Shown: positions 1-8,500 of the stretch, one piece after another
Layout: each line of letters opens with the position of its first letter
Position numbering within the stretch: the first letter of the stretch is position 1
Origin: Melittangium boletus DSM 14713
GTDB lineage: Bacteria; Myxococcota; Myxococcia; Myxococcales; Myxococcaceae
DNA: 64,000 nt
Assembly: GCF_002305855.1 (NCBI RefSeq)
Contig: NZ_CP022163.1
Coordinates: forward strand, 62,292 to 126,291
Reading direction: 5' to 3'
Notes under the pieces: model-generated
What the model was told of the DNA's origin: nothing
Seen by the model: only the letters and a program-made list of their open reading frames with translations
Databases searched by the model: none
Program-made: the position numbers and the translations under genes

Positions 1-1
1 G

Positions 2-769
2 GGCGCCCTGCCCGAGTCCGAGCGGCGCGAGCGCTCGCGCGCCCTCTTCTCGCTCCTGGGACTGGGAGGGCTGGAGCACCGCCTGCCCCGGGAGCTCTCC
101 GGAGGGCAGCAACAGCGGGTGGCCCTGGCACGGGCGCTCGCCATCCGGCCGCGGCTGCTGCTCCTGGACGAGCCCCTGTCGGCACTGGACGCGCCCTCTC
201 GGGAACACCTCCGGGGGGAGCTGCGGCGGCTGCTGCGCGAGCTGGGCATTCCCACCGTGGTGGTGACGCATGATCGACTGGAAGCGCTCGCGCTGGGCGA
301 CGATCTGGTGGCCATGGAGGCGGGCCGGGTGTGTCAGGTGGGGCCCGTGGCCGACGTGTTCAACCACCCCGCGGAGCTCTCGGTGGCGAGGATGACGGGC
401 ATCGAGACGGTGCTGCCCGGCCGGGTGCTGCGGCGCGAGGGAGGACTGGCCACGGTGCAAGCCGGGCCCCACACGCTCACCGCCCTGGAGCCCACGCCCG
501 GTGGCGACTCCGTCTTCGTCTGCCTGCGCGCGGAGGACGTCACCCTGGGCCCGCCCGAGGCCTCGCCCACGAGCGCGCGCAACCGCCTGCCCTGTACCGT
601 GGTGTCGATCTCCCCCGAGGGCGCCCTCGTCCGCGTGGCGCTCGACGCGGGCTTTCCCCTGGTGGCACGGGTGACGCGTGTGTCCTGCGAGGAACTGGGA
701 CTCGCCGAGGGACGGCCCGTCACCGCCACCTTCAAGGCACCCGCCGTGCGGCTCGTGCCCCACGCCTGA
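2..769 (+). CDS. modC: Molybdate-type ABC transporter ATP-binding protein, 5' end cut by the window
   Basis: ATP-hydrolysing subunit of an ABC importer; 255 residues of the C-terminal part are visible and the Walker A region lies before the window. The reading frame opens at base 2. It carries the ABC signature LSGGQQQRVALARAL, Walker B LLLLDEP, the D-loop SALD and the H-loop VVVTHD. After the nucleotide-binding fold come about 120 residues with beta-rich TOBE-like character, as expected for ModC or other importers of the same subfamily (sulfate, Fe3+, spermidine). The molybdate assignment rests on overall resemblance and not on a visible substrate residue, so ABC importer ATPase is certain and ModC likely. 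It converges with the next gene, leaving 15 bp between stop codons. Confidence 0.75.
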   Translation, partial: GALPESERRERSRALFSLLGLGGLEHRLPRELSGGQQQRVALARALAIRPRLLLLDEPLSALDAPSREHLRGELRRLLRELGIPTVVVTHDRLEALALGDDLVAMEAGRVCQVGPVADVFNHPAELSVARMTGIETVLPGRVLRREGGLATVQAGPHTLTALEPTPGGDSVFVCLRAEDVTLGPPEASPTSARNRLPCTVVSISPEGALVRVALDAGFPLVARVTRVSCEELGLAEGRPVTATFKAPAVRLVPHA

Positions 770-784
770 GTGTTGACATGAGCG

Positions 785-1273
785 CTACAGACTCCTGCGG
801 GAGAAGGTGCTCAACGCCAGGCAGGCATCGCGCAGATCTCCCAGGCCGAAGTGCTGATCGAATACGCACGCGCCGCGCAGCCGCGCCATGCTCGCACGCA
901 GCCGGGGGTTGCTGAAGACGCTGAAGACGATGATGGGCAGGTGGGGACGGCTCGTGCTCAGCCGCACGAGCGCCGCCAGCCCCGCGTCGTCGAGCATGCG
1001 CGCGTTGCAGATGAGGAGCTCCGGCATCCGGTGCTGCCCGAGCAACAGGCGCTCGGCCAGGGGGGCCACTTCCCGCGCGTCCTGCACCACCCCACACCCG
1101 AAGCGCTCGCGCTCGAGCATGTCGCGGATGGCCTGGCAGCGCGCCTTCAGACTCTCGATCAACAACACCTGCCCCGGGTAGACCAGGGCCTGCCTCCGAG
1201 GCTCTCCCCAGAAGACACCCTGGCCCGCTTGTCCGGACTCTTGCCGCTGGGCCCATACCGCGTTGGCGCTCAT
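785..1273 (-). CDS. Degenerate (pseudo-)receiver-domain protein
   Basis: A 162-residue stand-alone protein whose residues 35-155 follow the receiver fold pattern: VLLIES, PELLICNARM, LPIIVFSVFS and a final helix. The catalytic positions have changed. The acidic pair is Glu40-Ser41, the phospho-acceptor position reads Asn90, and the switch Lys is absent (VFDQHF). It therefore probably cannot be phosphorylated in the usual way and would act by protein-protein contact. I chose the ATG at 1273 because GGGGAG lies a few bases upstream; an earlier in-frame ATG at 1285 has no such site. No output domain is visible. The promoter region holds two inverted repeats. Function unknown. Confidence 0.6.
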   Translation of the reverse strand: MSANAVWAQRQESGQAGQGVFWGEPRRQALVYPGQVLLIESLKARCQAIRDMLERERFGCGVVQDAREVAPLAERLLLGQHRMPELLICNARMLDDAGLAALVRLSTSRPHLPIIVFSVFSNPRLRASMARLRGACVFDQHFGLGDLRDACLALSTFSRRSL

Positions 1274-1329
1274 GAACTCCCCCATCGTGACGACCCATCA
1301 CCCGCTGGCCGGGAAACACGGGCCCATCC

Positions 1330-1378
1330 TCGCTCGCGAACACAGCGAGCGAATCTGGGATGACTAAGCATCCCGGGA
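1330..1378. promoter_or_regulatory. Cluster of inverted repeats upstream of the pseudo-receiver gene
   Basis: TCGCTCGC (1330-1337) is repeated inverted as GCGAGCGA (1345-1352) around a 7-base spacer. GGGATG (1357-1362) is inverted as CATCCC (1369-1374), followed by the palindrome TCCCGGGA (1371-1378). They lie 57-105 bp upstream of the start at 1273. No T-run follows on either strand, so operator or structured leader is more likely than terminator. Inference only. Confidence 0.35.
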
Positions 1379-1502
1379 TAGTCCTACCAGCCTGTGCAGC
1401 CGGGAAAGAAGGTGAGAGGGGCGCCACGCCACCCGCCGTGTCGCGCCCGAGACACGGGCGCGAACATGCCCCGGGCGCTCCGTTCATCAATCACCGGGAG
1501 CC

Positions 1503-2297
1503 TCAGCGCGCCGGGAGGGGGGCCATGCTCGCCAGGACGCGCAGGAAGGCCCACCGCTGACGCAACCACCGCACGGGTGCCCACCATGGGTTGCGGCGCC
1601 GGCTTCCAGGAAGGCTCCGCGCCAGGGACTCCAGCGCGGGACCCGTTCCCACCAGCACCGCGCGCGGCAACTGGGCGGCGGCCCGCAGGCAGAACAGCTC
1701 CTGCGTGGGCGTCGCCAGGGACACCCACACCAGATCGGGCCGGGTCAAGGCGATGCGCTCGATCAGCCGCTCCACCCCCGGACCCTGGCCATCGCCCGGC
1801 ATGTCTGGCGCGGCCACGCCCACGGCCAGCAGCCCATGGGTGTCGCGCAGCACGCCCGCGGCCCGCTCGGAGAGGTTCGGACGATCCGACACGACGACCA
1901 CCCGCCAGGCCCGCTCGCGCGCCAGTCCGGCCAGGGGCGGCAACCACTGCGCCCCCGAGCGCGGCTCCACCAGGGGCGAGCCCAACCGCTCCGCGGCCCG
2001 TACCAGGGCCGGACTTCCCGCGAGGGACAGCTCCGCCGTGGCGAGCGCCTCGCGCAAGGCCTCCTCGCGCTCGGCCCGCACCACGTGATCCACGTCGGGC
2101 AGGATCACCCGCCCGCCCTGCCCGCTCTCGACGAGCCGCGCGACGCGGCCCAACACATCCTCCAGGCGCCCGGAATCCACCGGCACCCGTCCAATGAAGA
2201 TCCGCCGCGCACTCGTCGGCAGGCTTCGCGCCTCCGACTCCGCCCCGGGAGCCAGGGGCCCCGCCTTGGGCGGCCCCAGCCCCATCACCCCGTTCAT
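1503..2297 (-). CDS. WecG/TagA/CpsF-family glycosyltransferase
   Basis: Probable cytoplasmic glycosyltransferase of family GT26 that adds a sugar to a lipid-linked intermediate in surface polysaccharide synthesis. Visible family features: IFIGRVPVDSGRLEDVLGRV near the N-terminus, PDVDHVVRAEREEALREAL at the place of the usual NADKVV motif, and DLVWVSLATPTQE at the place of the VGLGxPxQE motif. The start at 2297 (264 residues) is supported by AGGAGG upstream; the GTG at 2333 is less likely. Some core residues vary, for example LAGSPALV in place of the usual PDGxGxV, so donor specificity or activity may have changed. No other polysaccharide genes stand beside it. Confidence 0.75.
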   Translation of the reverse strand: MNGVMGLGPPKAGPLAPGAESEARSLPTSARRIFIGRVPVDSGRLEDVLGRVARLVESGQGGRVILPDVDHVVRAEREEALREALATAELSLAGSPALVRAAERLGSPLVEPRSGAQWLPPLAGLARERAWRVVVVSDRPNLSERAAGVLRDTHGLLAVGVAAPDMPGDGQGPGVERLIERIALTRPDLVWVSLATPTQELFCLRAAAQLPRAVLVGTGPALESLARSLPGSRRRNPWWAPVRWLRQRWAFLRVLASMAPLPAR

Positions 2298-2404
2298 CTC
2301 CCGCCTCCTCCTGGCGCCCTCGTGGGCGGACACAGTGGTGTCGCGCCTCGGGTTATGCCAGGGGAGTCTGACGCACGAGGGGGACGGGGGCTGACGCCGC
2401 TGGA

Positions 2405-3094
2405 TTAGAGATCCGGCGGCGGCCGGACGCCCAGGTGGCAGGCGCGCAGGGCGAGCTGGGTGCGGTTCTCCGCGCCGAGCTTGCGGTAGAGCTGGGTCAC
2501 GTGCGACTTCACGGTGCGCTCGGCGATCTGCAGGTGGGCGGCGATCTTCAAGTTGTCCGCGCCCCCGGCCACGTACGCGAGCACCTCGCGCTCACGCTGG
2601 GTGAGGGTGAGCAGCACGCTCGCCGTGGCGGAGGCCACGGGCGGGTGCTCGAAGTCATTGCGCAGCAGTTGCACCGGGAAGAGCCGCTCGCCGCGCACCA
2701 GGGCGTTGACCGCGGTGCTCACCGCGTTGGACGTCAGGCTCTGGCGGAAGAGGTAGCCCGAGGCCCCCTCGTCGAAGCACTGCGAGATGAAGTCCTGGGC
2801 ATTGGCCGAGGAGAGCACCAGCATGCGCACCTCCAGCCGGCGCTTGCGCGCCTCGCGCAGCAGGTTGAGCCCTTCCATGCCCGAGCAACCCATGCCCGCG
2901 TCGCTGGTCGGCTCCACGTCGAGGATGGCCACCTGCGGAGGATCCGTCCCGATGCCATCCAGGAGCGTCCTCACGTCACGCGTCACCCACAGGACGTTGA
3001 GGCCTTCTCCCTTGAGGCCCTCGGCCAGGCCCTGCCAGGCCGCCCACGGTCCTTCCAACAAGCCAACGCGCACATCCACTTGATTTGATGCCAT
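2405..3094 (-). CDS. fruA: FruA-type developmental response regulator
   Basis: DNA-binding regulator of the NarL/LuxR class, 229 residues. The receiver occupies residues 8-130 with the phospho-acceptor position at Asp59 (AILDVEP); the LuxR-type helix-turn-helix covers about 163-216 (LTQREREVLAYVAGGADNL, then IAERTVKSHVTQLYRKLG). Length and Asp59 numbering agree with M. xanthus FruA, the transcription factor that acts with MrpC in fruiting-body development and C-signal response. The receiver is atypical: the acidic pair reads Glu14-Gly15, and Arg117 stands where the conserved Lys is expected, consistent with the unusual acid pocket described for FruA. A 468-bp upstream gap suits a heavily regulated gene. 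Identification rests on recalled similarity, not on a search. Confidence 0.88.
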   Translation of the reverse strand: MASNQVDVRVGLLEGPWAAWQGLAEGLKGEGLNVLWVTRDVRTLLDGIGTDPPQVAILDVEPTSDAGMGCSGMEGLNLLREARKRRLEVRMLVLSSANAQDFISQCFDEGASGYLFRQSLTSNAVSTAVNALVRGERLFPVQLLRNDFEHPPVASATASVLLTLTQREREVLAYVAGGADNLKIAAHLQIAERTVKSHVTQLYRKLGAENRTQLALRACHLGVRPPPDL

Positions 3095-3562
3095 GTGAGG
3101 GCCCCCCAGCCGTCATGGCGTACTGCCTTTTTTGGAAACAACGAACTGATGTCTGGCGCTGCCCACATCCGGCGATATCGAGATGACGACCGTGCGCGTT
3201 GTGTTCGCGAGGATGTTCGACGGGCCAGCCTGCTTCTAACCATGAACCGTTGCGTGTCTGCTCTTCGTGATCCCCCACTTCCGGTATCGGAGGAAGTGCT
3301 CCGACACCCAGCACCGGCAATACCCAGGGCACGGCCGACGTTTTCCCACGACTGTCCGAATGTCCATCCCTCGTTTCCCTGTCCAGTGGCGGCGCGGGAC
3401 CATCTGACGGGGAGTGTGCACGGCCAGACCCAAGCGACCCTGGAGATGTCGGCCAGTGAGCGTCCAAGCGCCTCGGGCGGCCTGTCCCCGCGGAGCGATC
3501 CCCTGTTCTCGGGAAATGAGGAGGCACGCCTTCGTGGCCATTCCGGGTAGGCTTCCCGGCAC
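3095..3562. promoter_or_regulatory. Divergent regulatory region between fruA and the RDD-protein gene
   Basis: A 468-bp stretch without a credible gene; reading frames across it show no family pattern and poor codon use. It is less GC-biased than its surroundings, with an AT-rich patch near 3125-3145. The best match to the MrpC palindrome GTGTC-N8-GACAC is GTGTG (3414-3418) with GACCC (3427-3431), 8 of 10 positions. Several 7-of-10 matches are also present but no more than chance predicts. It should contain the promoters of both flanking genes; I could not place a convincing -35/-10 pair. Confidence 0.6.
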
Positions 3563-4330
3563 ATGAGCACCCCCGCGTCTCCCCGCCTCGACGTCGCCAC
3601 GCCCGAGCGCGTCTCGCTCTCGCTGCCGGTGGCGGGCATTGGCTACCGGTGTCTGGCGTACCTGGCGGATCTGCTGCTGCTCTTCTTCTTCTGGGTGGTG
3701 GCCTACTTCCTCTTCACGCTGCTCGTGAGCGACGTGCTCGGCTTCTTCCAGGAGCTGTCCGGGCTCGCGCGCACGCTGCTGGTGGTGGGGGTGTTCGCCA
3801 CCCAGTGGGTGTACTGGACGGCGTGTGAAGTGCTCATGGAGGGACAGACGCCCGGCAAGCGCCTGGTGGGCATCCGCGTGGTGCGCGTGGATGGCTCGCC
3901 CGTGGGAGTGCTCGAGTGCGCGGTGCGCAACCTGGTGCGCCTGGTGGACGCCCTGCCCTTCTTCTACGCCGTGGGGTGTCTGAGCGTGCTGCTCACGCGC
4001 CAACATCGGCGGCTCGGGGACTTCCTGGCCGGCACGCTGCTCGTGCGCGAGGAGCGCATCGACCTGGACAAGTACGCGGCGACGGCGGCCACCCCGGCCG
4101 CGCCGCTGCCCCTGCCCGCGTCCGCGCAACGGCTGGCCTCGCGGGACGTGGAACTCGTCCTGTCGTTCCTCGCCCGGGCGCCCTGGCTCGAACCGGCCGC
4201 GCGGACCCGGCTGGGAGCGCGGCTGGTGGAGCGCTACGGCGGCCTGGACGAGGCGGATCGCGCCGCGCTGCTCGCCTCGCCCGGCCGCGTCGAGGCCTTC
4301 CTGAGAACGTGCGTCCAGGCGGAGCGCTGA
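3563..4330 (+). CDS. RDD-family membrane protein
   Basis: A 255-residue inner-membrane protein with three hydrophobic segments in the first 150 residues, the RDD-family signature GQTPGKRLVGIRVV and the later LGDFLAGTLLVREE. RDD proteins are poorly understood; some act as ion exchangers. After the membrane domain come about 80 soluble residues rich in Arg and Leu. The next gene (SpoIIM family) starts 1 base after the stop, so the two are almost certainly co-translated. The RDD plus SpoIIM pair often stands beside MoxR ATPase and DUF58 genes in other bacteria, but neither is seen here. Confidence 0.85.
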   Translation: MSTPASPRLDVATPERVSLSLPVAGIGYRCLAYLADLLLLFFFWVVAYFLFTLLVSDVLGFFQELSGLARTLLVVGVFATQWVYWTACEVLMEGQTPGKRLVGIRVVRVDGSPVGVLECAVRNLVRLVDALPFFYAVGCLSVLLTRQHRRLGDFLAGTLLVREERIDLDKYAATAATPAAPLPLPASAQRLASRDVELVLSFLARAPWLEPAARTRLGARLVERYGGLDEADRAALLASPGRVEAFLRTCVQAER

Positions 4331-4331
4331 C

Positions 4332-5342
4332 GTGGCCGCTTCCCTGCCCGCCTTCGTCGGCCGCCGCCGTCCGGATTGGGATGCCTTGAAGGGACTGCTC
4401 GCGCGGCAACGCGCGGGAACGCTGCGCCTGGAGGAACTGCGCACGCTCGACGTGCTCTACCGGCGGGCGGCGGCGGATCTGGCGCACGCGCAGACGTTCC
4501 ACGCCGGCACCGACGTCCACCGCTTCCTCAACCAGCTGTGCGCCCAGGCCTACGCCGCCATCTACCAGCCGCCCCGCGAGCGGTGGGCCGCCACGCTCGC
4601 CTTCTTCCGCCACGAACTGCCGCGCACGCTGCGCGCCAACGGGGCCTTCGTGGCCACGAGCGCGGGCCTCTTCTTCCTGGGCATCCTCCTGGGCGCCGCC
4701 GTGGTGCTCCTGGAGCCCCGGGGCGCGGAGCTGCTGGTGCCCAGGAACCTGCGGGAGTACGTCGCCCGTGGGGAGATGTGGACGGATGGCATCCTCTCCG
4801 TGGCCCCGCCCAACGCGGTGGCCTCGGCCATCGCCACCAACAACCTCACCGTCACCATCGTCACCTTCGCCTCGGGCCTGTTGCTCGGCCTGGGGACGGT
4901 GTTCGTGATGATCAACAACGGCGTGCACCTGGGCTCGGTGGCCGCCCTGTGCGCGCGCGAGGGCATGGGGCCCAAGCTCCTCGACTTCATCGCCGCCCAT
5001 GGCCCGGTGGAGCTGTCCATCATCGTCATCGCGGGGGGCGCGGGGCTCATGGTGGGCCAGTCGCTCATCGATCCCGGCGAGCTGCCCCGCAGCCAGGCCC
5101 TGGTGCTGCGCGGCCGCGAGGCCGTGAAGCTGGTGCTCGGCTGCGCCCCGTTCCTCGCCCTCATCGCCGGGGTGGAGGGCTTCGTGTCCCCCGGGGACTT
5201 CTTCCCCACCTGGGTCAAGGCCCTGCTGGGCCTCGCGCTGGGAGTCCTCTTCTGGGGTTACCTGCTGGGGGCCGGCCATCCCACCCCCACCCCTACCCCC
5301 ACCTCTGGCACCGGAAATCTGCCCCATGTGGATCCGCTGTAG
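4332..5342 (+). CDS. SpoIIM-family (DUF95) integral membrane protein
   Basis: A 336-residue multispanning membrane protein of the stage II sporulation M/DUF95 family. The family core is visible in NNLTVTIVTFASGLLLGLG, INNGVHLGSV and AAHGPVELSIIVIAGGAGL. In Bacillus, SpoIIM is part of the engulfment complex that recruits a peptidoglycan hydrolase; most non-firmicute homologues have no assigned role. The start is GTG at 4332, directly after the RDD stop; the upstream gene carries the ribosome site, so translational coupling is likely. The C-terminal tail ends in a short Thr-Pro repeat encoded by a CCCCAC-like tract at about 5279-5305. A link to myxospore formation is tempting but not shown. Confidence 0.8.
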   Translation: MAASLPAFVGRRRPDWDALKGLLARQRAGTLRLEELRTLDVLYRRAAADLAHAQTFHAGTDVHRFLNQLCAQAYAAIYQPPRERWAATLAFFRHELPRTLRANGAFVATSAGLFFLGILLGAAVVLLEPRGAELLVPRNLREYVARGEMWTDGILSVAPPNAVASAIATNNLTVTIVTFASGLLLGLGTVFVMINNGVHLGSVAALCAREGMGPKLLDFIAAHGPVELSIIVIAGGAGLMVGQSLIDPGELPRSQALVLRGREAVKLVLGCAPFLALIAGVEGFVSPGDFFPTWVKALLGLALGVLFWGYLLGAGHPTPTPTPTSGTGNLPHVDPL

Positions 5343-5503
5343 ACGGAATTCCTACTTTCGCCCGGCATCCAGTGTCCATTCGCTTTTCTTCCAGGTATGT
5401 TCCTCAAGAATTCACGCAGAGACACTTCTTCCTGGGACAACCCTACCGCCCAGATCCTGATCGGCACCTCCCCCGGGGTGCCCCGTTCGTGAGGACAGCA
5501 AGG

Positions 5504-8500
5504 ATGAAAGCACTCCGCATCCGATCCCTGGCCGTGCTGTGCCTGCTCGCCGTACCGCTGACAGCCGGCGCCACCGATGTCCGCTTCGAGCAGGGCTCAC
5601 TCATCATTCCCGAGCAGATGGCCTATCAGAGCCGCTGCGGCGCCGTGGCGTCGTACGGTCTGGTCTACCGGCTGCTGCAGCAGAAGGTGACGATCTACTG
5701 GGCGGTGGAGCCCAGCAAGACGAGCCACCACCGCTGCAAGAACAAGTCGGAGGACAAGCGCTACATCGACGGGTGTGACTTCGCGGTGGAGAAGGAGACG
5801 GGGCGGCCGGTCTCCCTGTTGAAGAACTCCACGGGCGTCTTCACGGACGACTTCGACACCTTCAGCACCTCGGGCAACCCGAACAGCACGGGCGAGGGCG
5901 CCTTCAAGGTGAACAAGGATCAAACCCGCCTGCGCTACATGGGTGGCCCCTTCATCATCGACGCCACCGAGGCGGCCAAGGCGGTGAACCTCATCAAGAC
6001 CCACGCCGACTTCGCCCTGTTCCGCGGCGCGGAAGGCGGCGCCACCTGCAACCCCGGCACCTACTTCAACGTGCGGGTGCACCGGGCCAACAACGCGTTC
6101 GTGGCGCCCATCGCCCGCATCATGAACGAGGTGCCGCCGCCCATCGCGCTGGTGCGTGGCCGCAACACGTCCAACGCGGGCTCGGTGGAAATCCTCCGGG
6201 CCTACCTGACCAACGCCGGTCTGAACTTCTCGGGCGCCGAGGGCACCTTCGAGAAGCACGGCAAGATCTTCGACGTGCTGGATCAGGACAACGAGCTCGT
6301 CTCCAGCCCCGCCTACCCGAACAGCAAGCTCAACTACGCGCCGGATCCGACCGCGCCGAACAAGACCTACTACAAGGTCATGTGGTCGCCGCACTGGCAG
6401 GGTGACACGTCCAACAGCACGAAGAGGGCCAACCTCAAGTCCGCGCTGAAGAACATCGCGCACTTCGTGGACAACGGGAACAGCATCTTCAACGAGTGCG
6501 CGTCCATCGAGACCTACGAGAGCAGCTACAAGCCCAACAACTCCGTGCGCGAGCTCTACCAGGACAACGAGCCCACCCGGTTCATGACGGGCGGCAACGC
6601 CGTCACCGGTCTGCAGACGCTGGACGCGGGCGAACTCATCAATCCCAACGGCTTCGCGGTGAACGGGCAGGACTGCTCGGACCCGGGCCGCAAGGGGGAC
6701 TGCTTCTCGTACACCAACTACGGTGACCTGTTCAGCCAGAAGGGCGACTACGAGCTGACGGTCGCGTCGACGAGCACCGTCGAGGCGTTCCGCCCGCGCA
6801 CGGGCCAGAAGTACAACGAAGGCACCGTGCGGATGATCTCCACCGAGTCGACCAGCTCGGCCAAGCACGGCTGGGATCTCTACGTGTCGCGCCAGAAGGA
6901 CAACAACAAGCAGAAGGGCAACGTCATCTACCTGGCGGGCCACACCTTCGCGCAACTGGCCGGCGGCAATCGCATCGTGCTCAACACGCTGCTCAACCTC
7001 GCCTACAAGCCCGAGTCGCTCGAGACGAGCCGCTCGGAGCCCGTGGCCGACATCACCTACAAGCCCGGCACCACCACCGTGGACAAGGTGCGCGTGCTCG
7101 CGGGCACCTACCTGCACACCCCGCCCCAGGCCCTGTTCCCCGAGCGCATCAACTTCCGCACGGAGAAGGCCGCGGACTGGGTCTTCCCCTACATCGAGGG
7201 CCGCTTCCGCTCCTACGTGGCGCAGGACATCGAGACGGACCGCCAGGGCTTCGGCAAGAACGCCGAGTGGGAAGCGAGCGTGCTCGTGCCCGCGCCGGGT
7301 GATCGCACCGTCTTCACCGTGCTGGGCACCAACCAGGAAGGCCTCAAGCGCGTGCCGTTCACGCTGTCGCAGGTGGTGAACGGCAGCTGCCTGGACGACA
7401 AGACGGCGAAGACGGGCAAGATCGCCGGGGTGTGTGATCTGCAGGAGGCCATCGGACTGGATCTCAACTCCTCCGGCACCAGCGTGCTGGATCCGAACAA
7501 CACCGGGAAGATCGACCCGGCGGTGGCCGCGTCGGTCGTCACCTCGCTCAACCACATGAGCCAGCACTTCCTGCAGCGCGTGCGTGGCTTCTGCGTGGCG
7601 CACGAGAAGGATGACGGCACGCCGTACGACGAGATGAGCCCCACGGTGAACCAGTGTGACAACCGCCAGTTCGGCGAGGTGCGCTCGACGCTCGGGGGTC
7701 TGGATCACGCGAGCGCCGCGGTGGTCGGAGCCAGCAGGTACATCACGACCCCGCGCATCGAGGTGGCCTACATCGGCGGCCTGGATGGCCAGTTGCACGC
7801 CATCTACCTGCGCGGCGACCAGCCGGGCTTCAGCAAGCCCAAGCCCGGCACGGAGCTGTGGGCCTTCATTCCCAAGGGGCAGCTGTCCCGCCTGTCCACC
7901 AACAACGCCCGGGTGGATGTCTCCCCGTCCGTTTCCGACGTGTACGCCGACTACGAGGACATCAACGGCGACGGCGTGCTGTCGGGCGATGACGAGCGCT
8001 CCACCGGCCGGTTCCGCTGGCGCACGGTGCTCGTCTCCGGTTCCGGCCGGCTGGGCGGCGAGCTCTTCGCGCTGGACGTGACGGATCCCACCAAGCCCCT
8101 CGTCCTGTGGGACGTGCTGTCGGCCTCGGACAACTTCGACTCCAGCAAGGTGAGCGAGAACACCTCGCCCAAGTGGCGTGACACCTGGACGGACGGCGCG
8201 CCCAACCCGCCGCCCAACTACAACGATCCGACCAAGCCCACCAAGCGCACGGGCCCCTACAACTTCAAGGACCTCGGCGACACGTTGACCGTGAACCTGG
8301 TGCCGGTGCGCCGCGGCAACCGTCCGAGCTACCAGGTCGTCGTGGCCACCAACGGCGCGACGTCCGGTGCCCAGCAGTTGCAGGTGTTCGCCCTGGACGC
8401 GGGCACGGGCAAGAAGCTCTGGCAGTGGGAGCGCCCCTACGGCGAGAACACCTCCAACTCGGTGCCCGGCGGCACGTCCACCCTGGACGTGGACGGCGAT

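Noticed and set aside
3149..3307. Three partial MrpC-like palindromes (7 of 10) near fruA
   Set aside because: About as many are expected by chance in 468 bp.
5463..5482. GGCACC/GGTGCC inverted repeat before pilY1
   Set aside because: Short, GC-only stem in a GC-rich gap; no T-run and no sigma-54 spacing, so no role assigned.
4376..5503. Upstream extension of the pilY1 frame into the SpoIIM gene
   Set aside because: The signal peptide at 5504 and the low-complexity Arg/Pro translation before it show that the gene starts at 5504.
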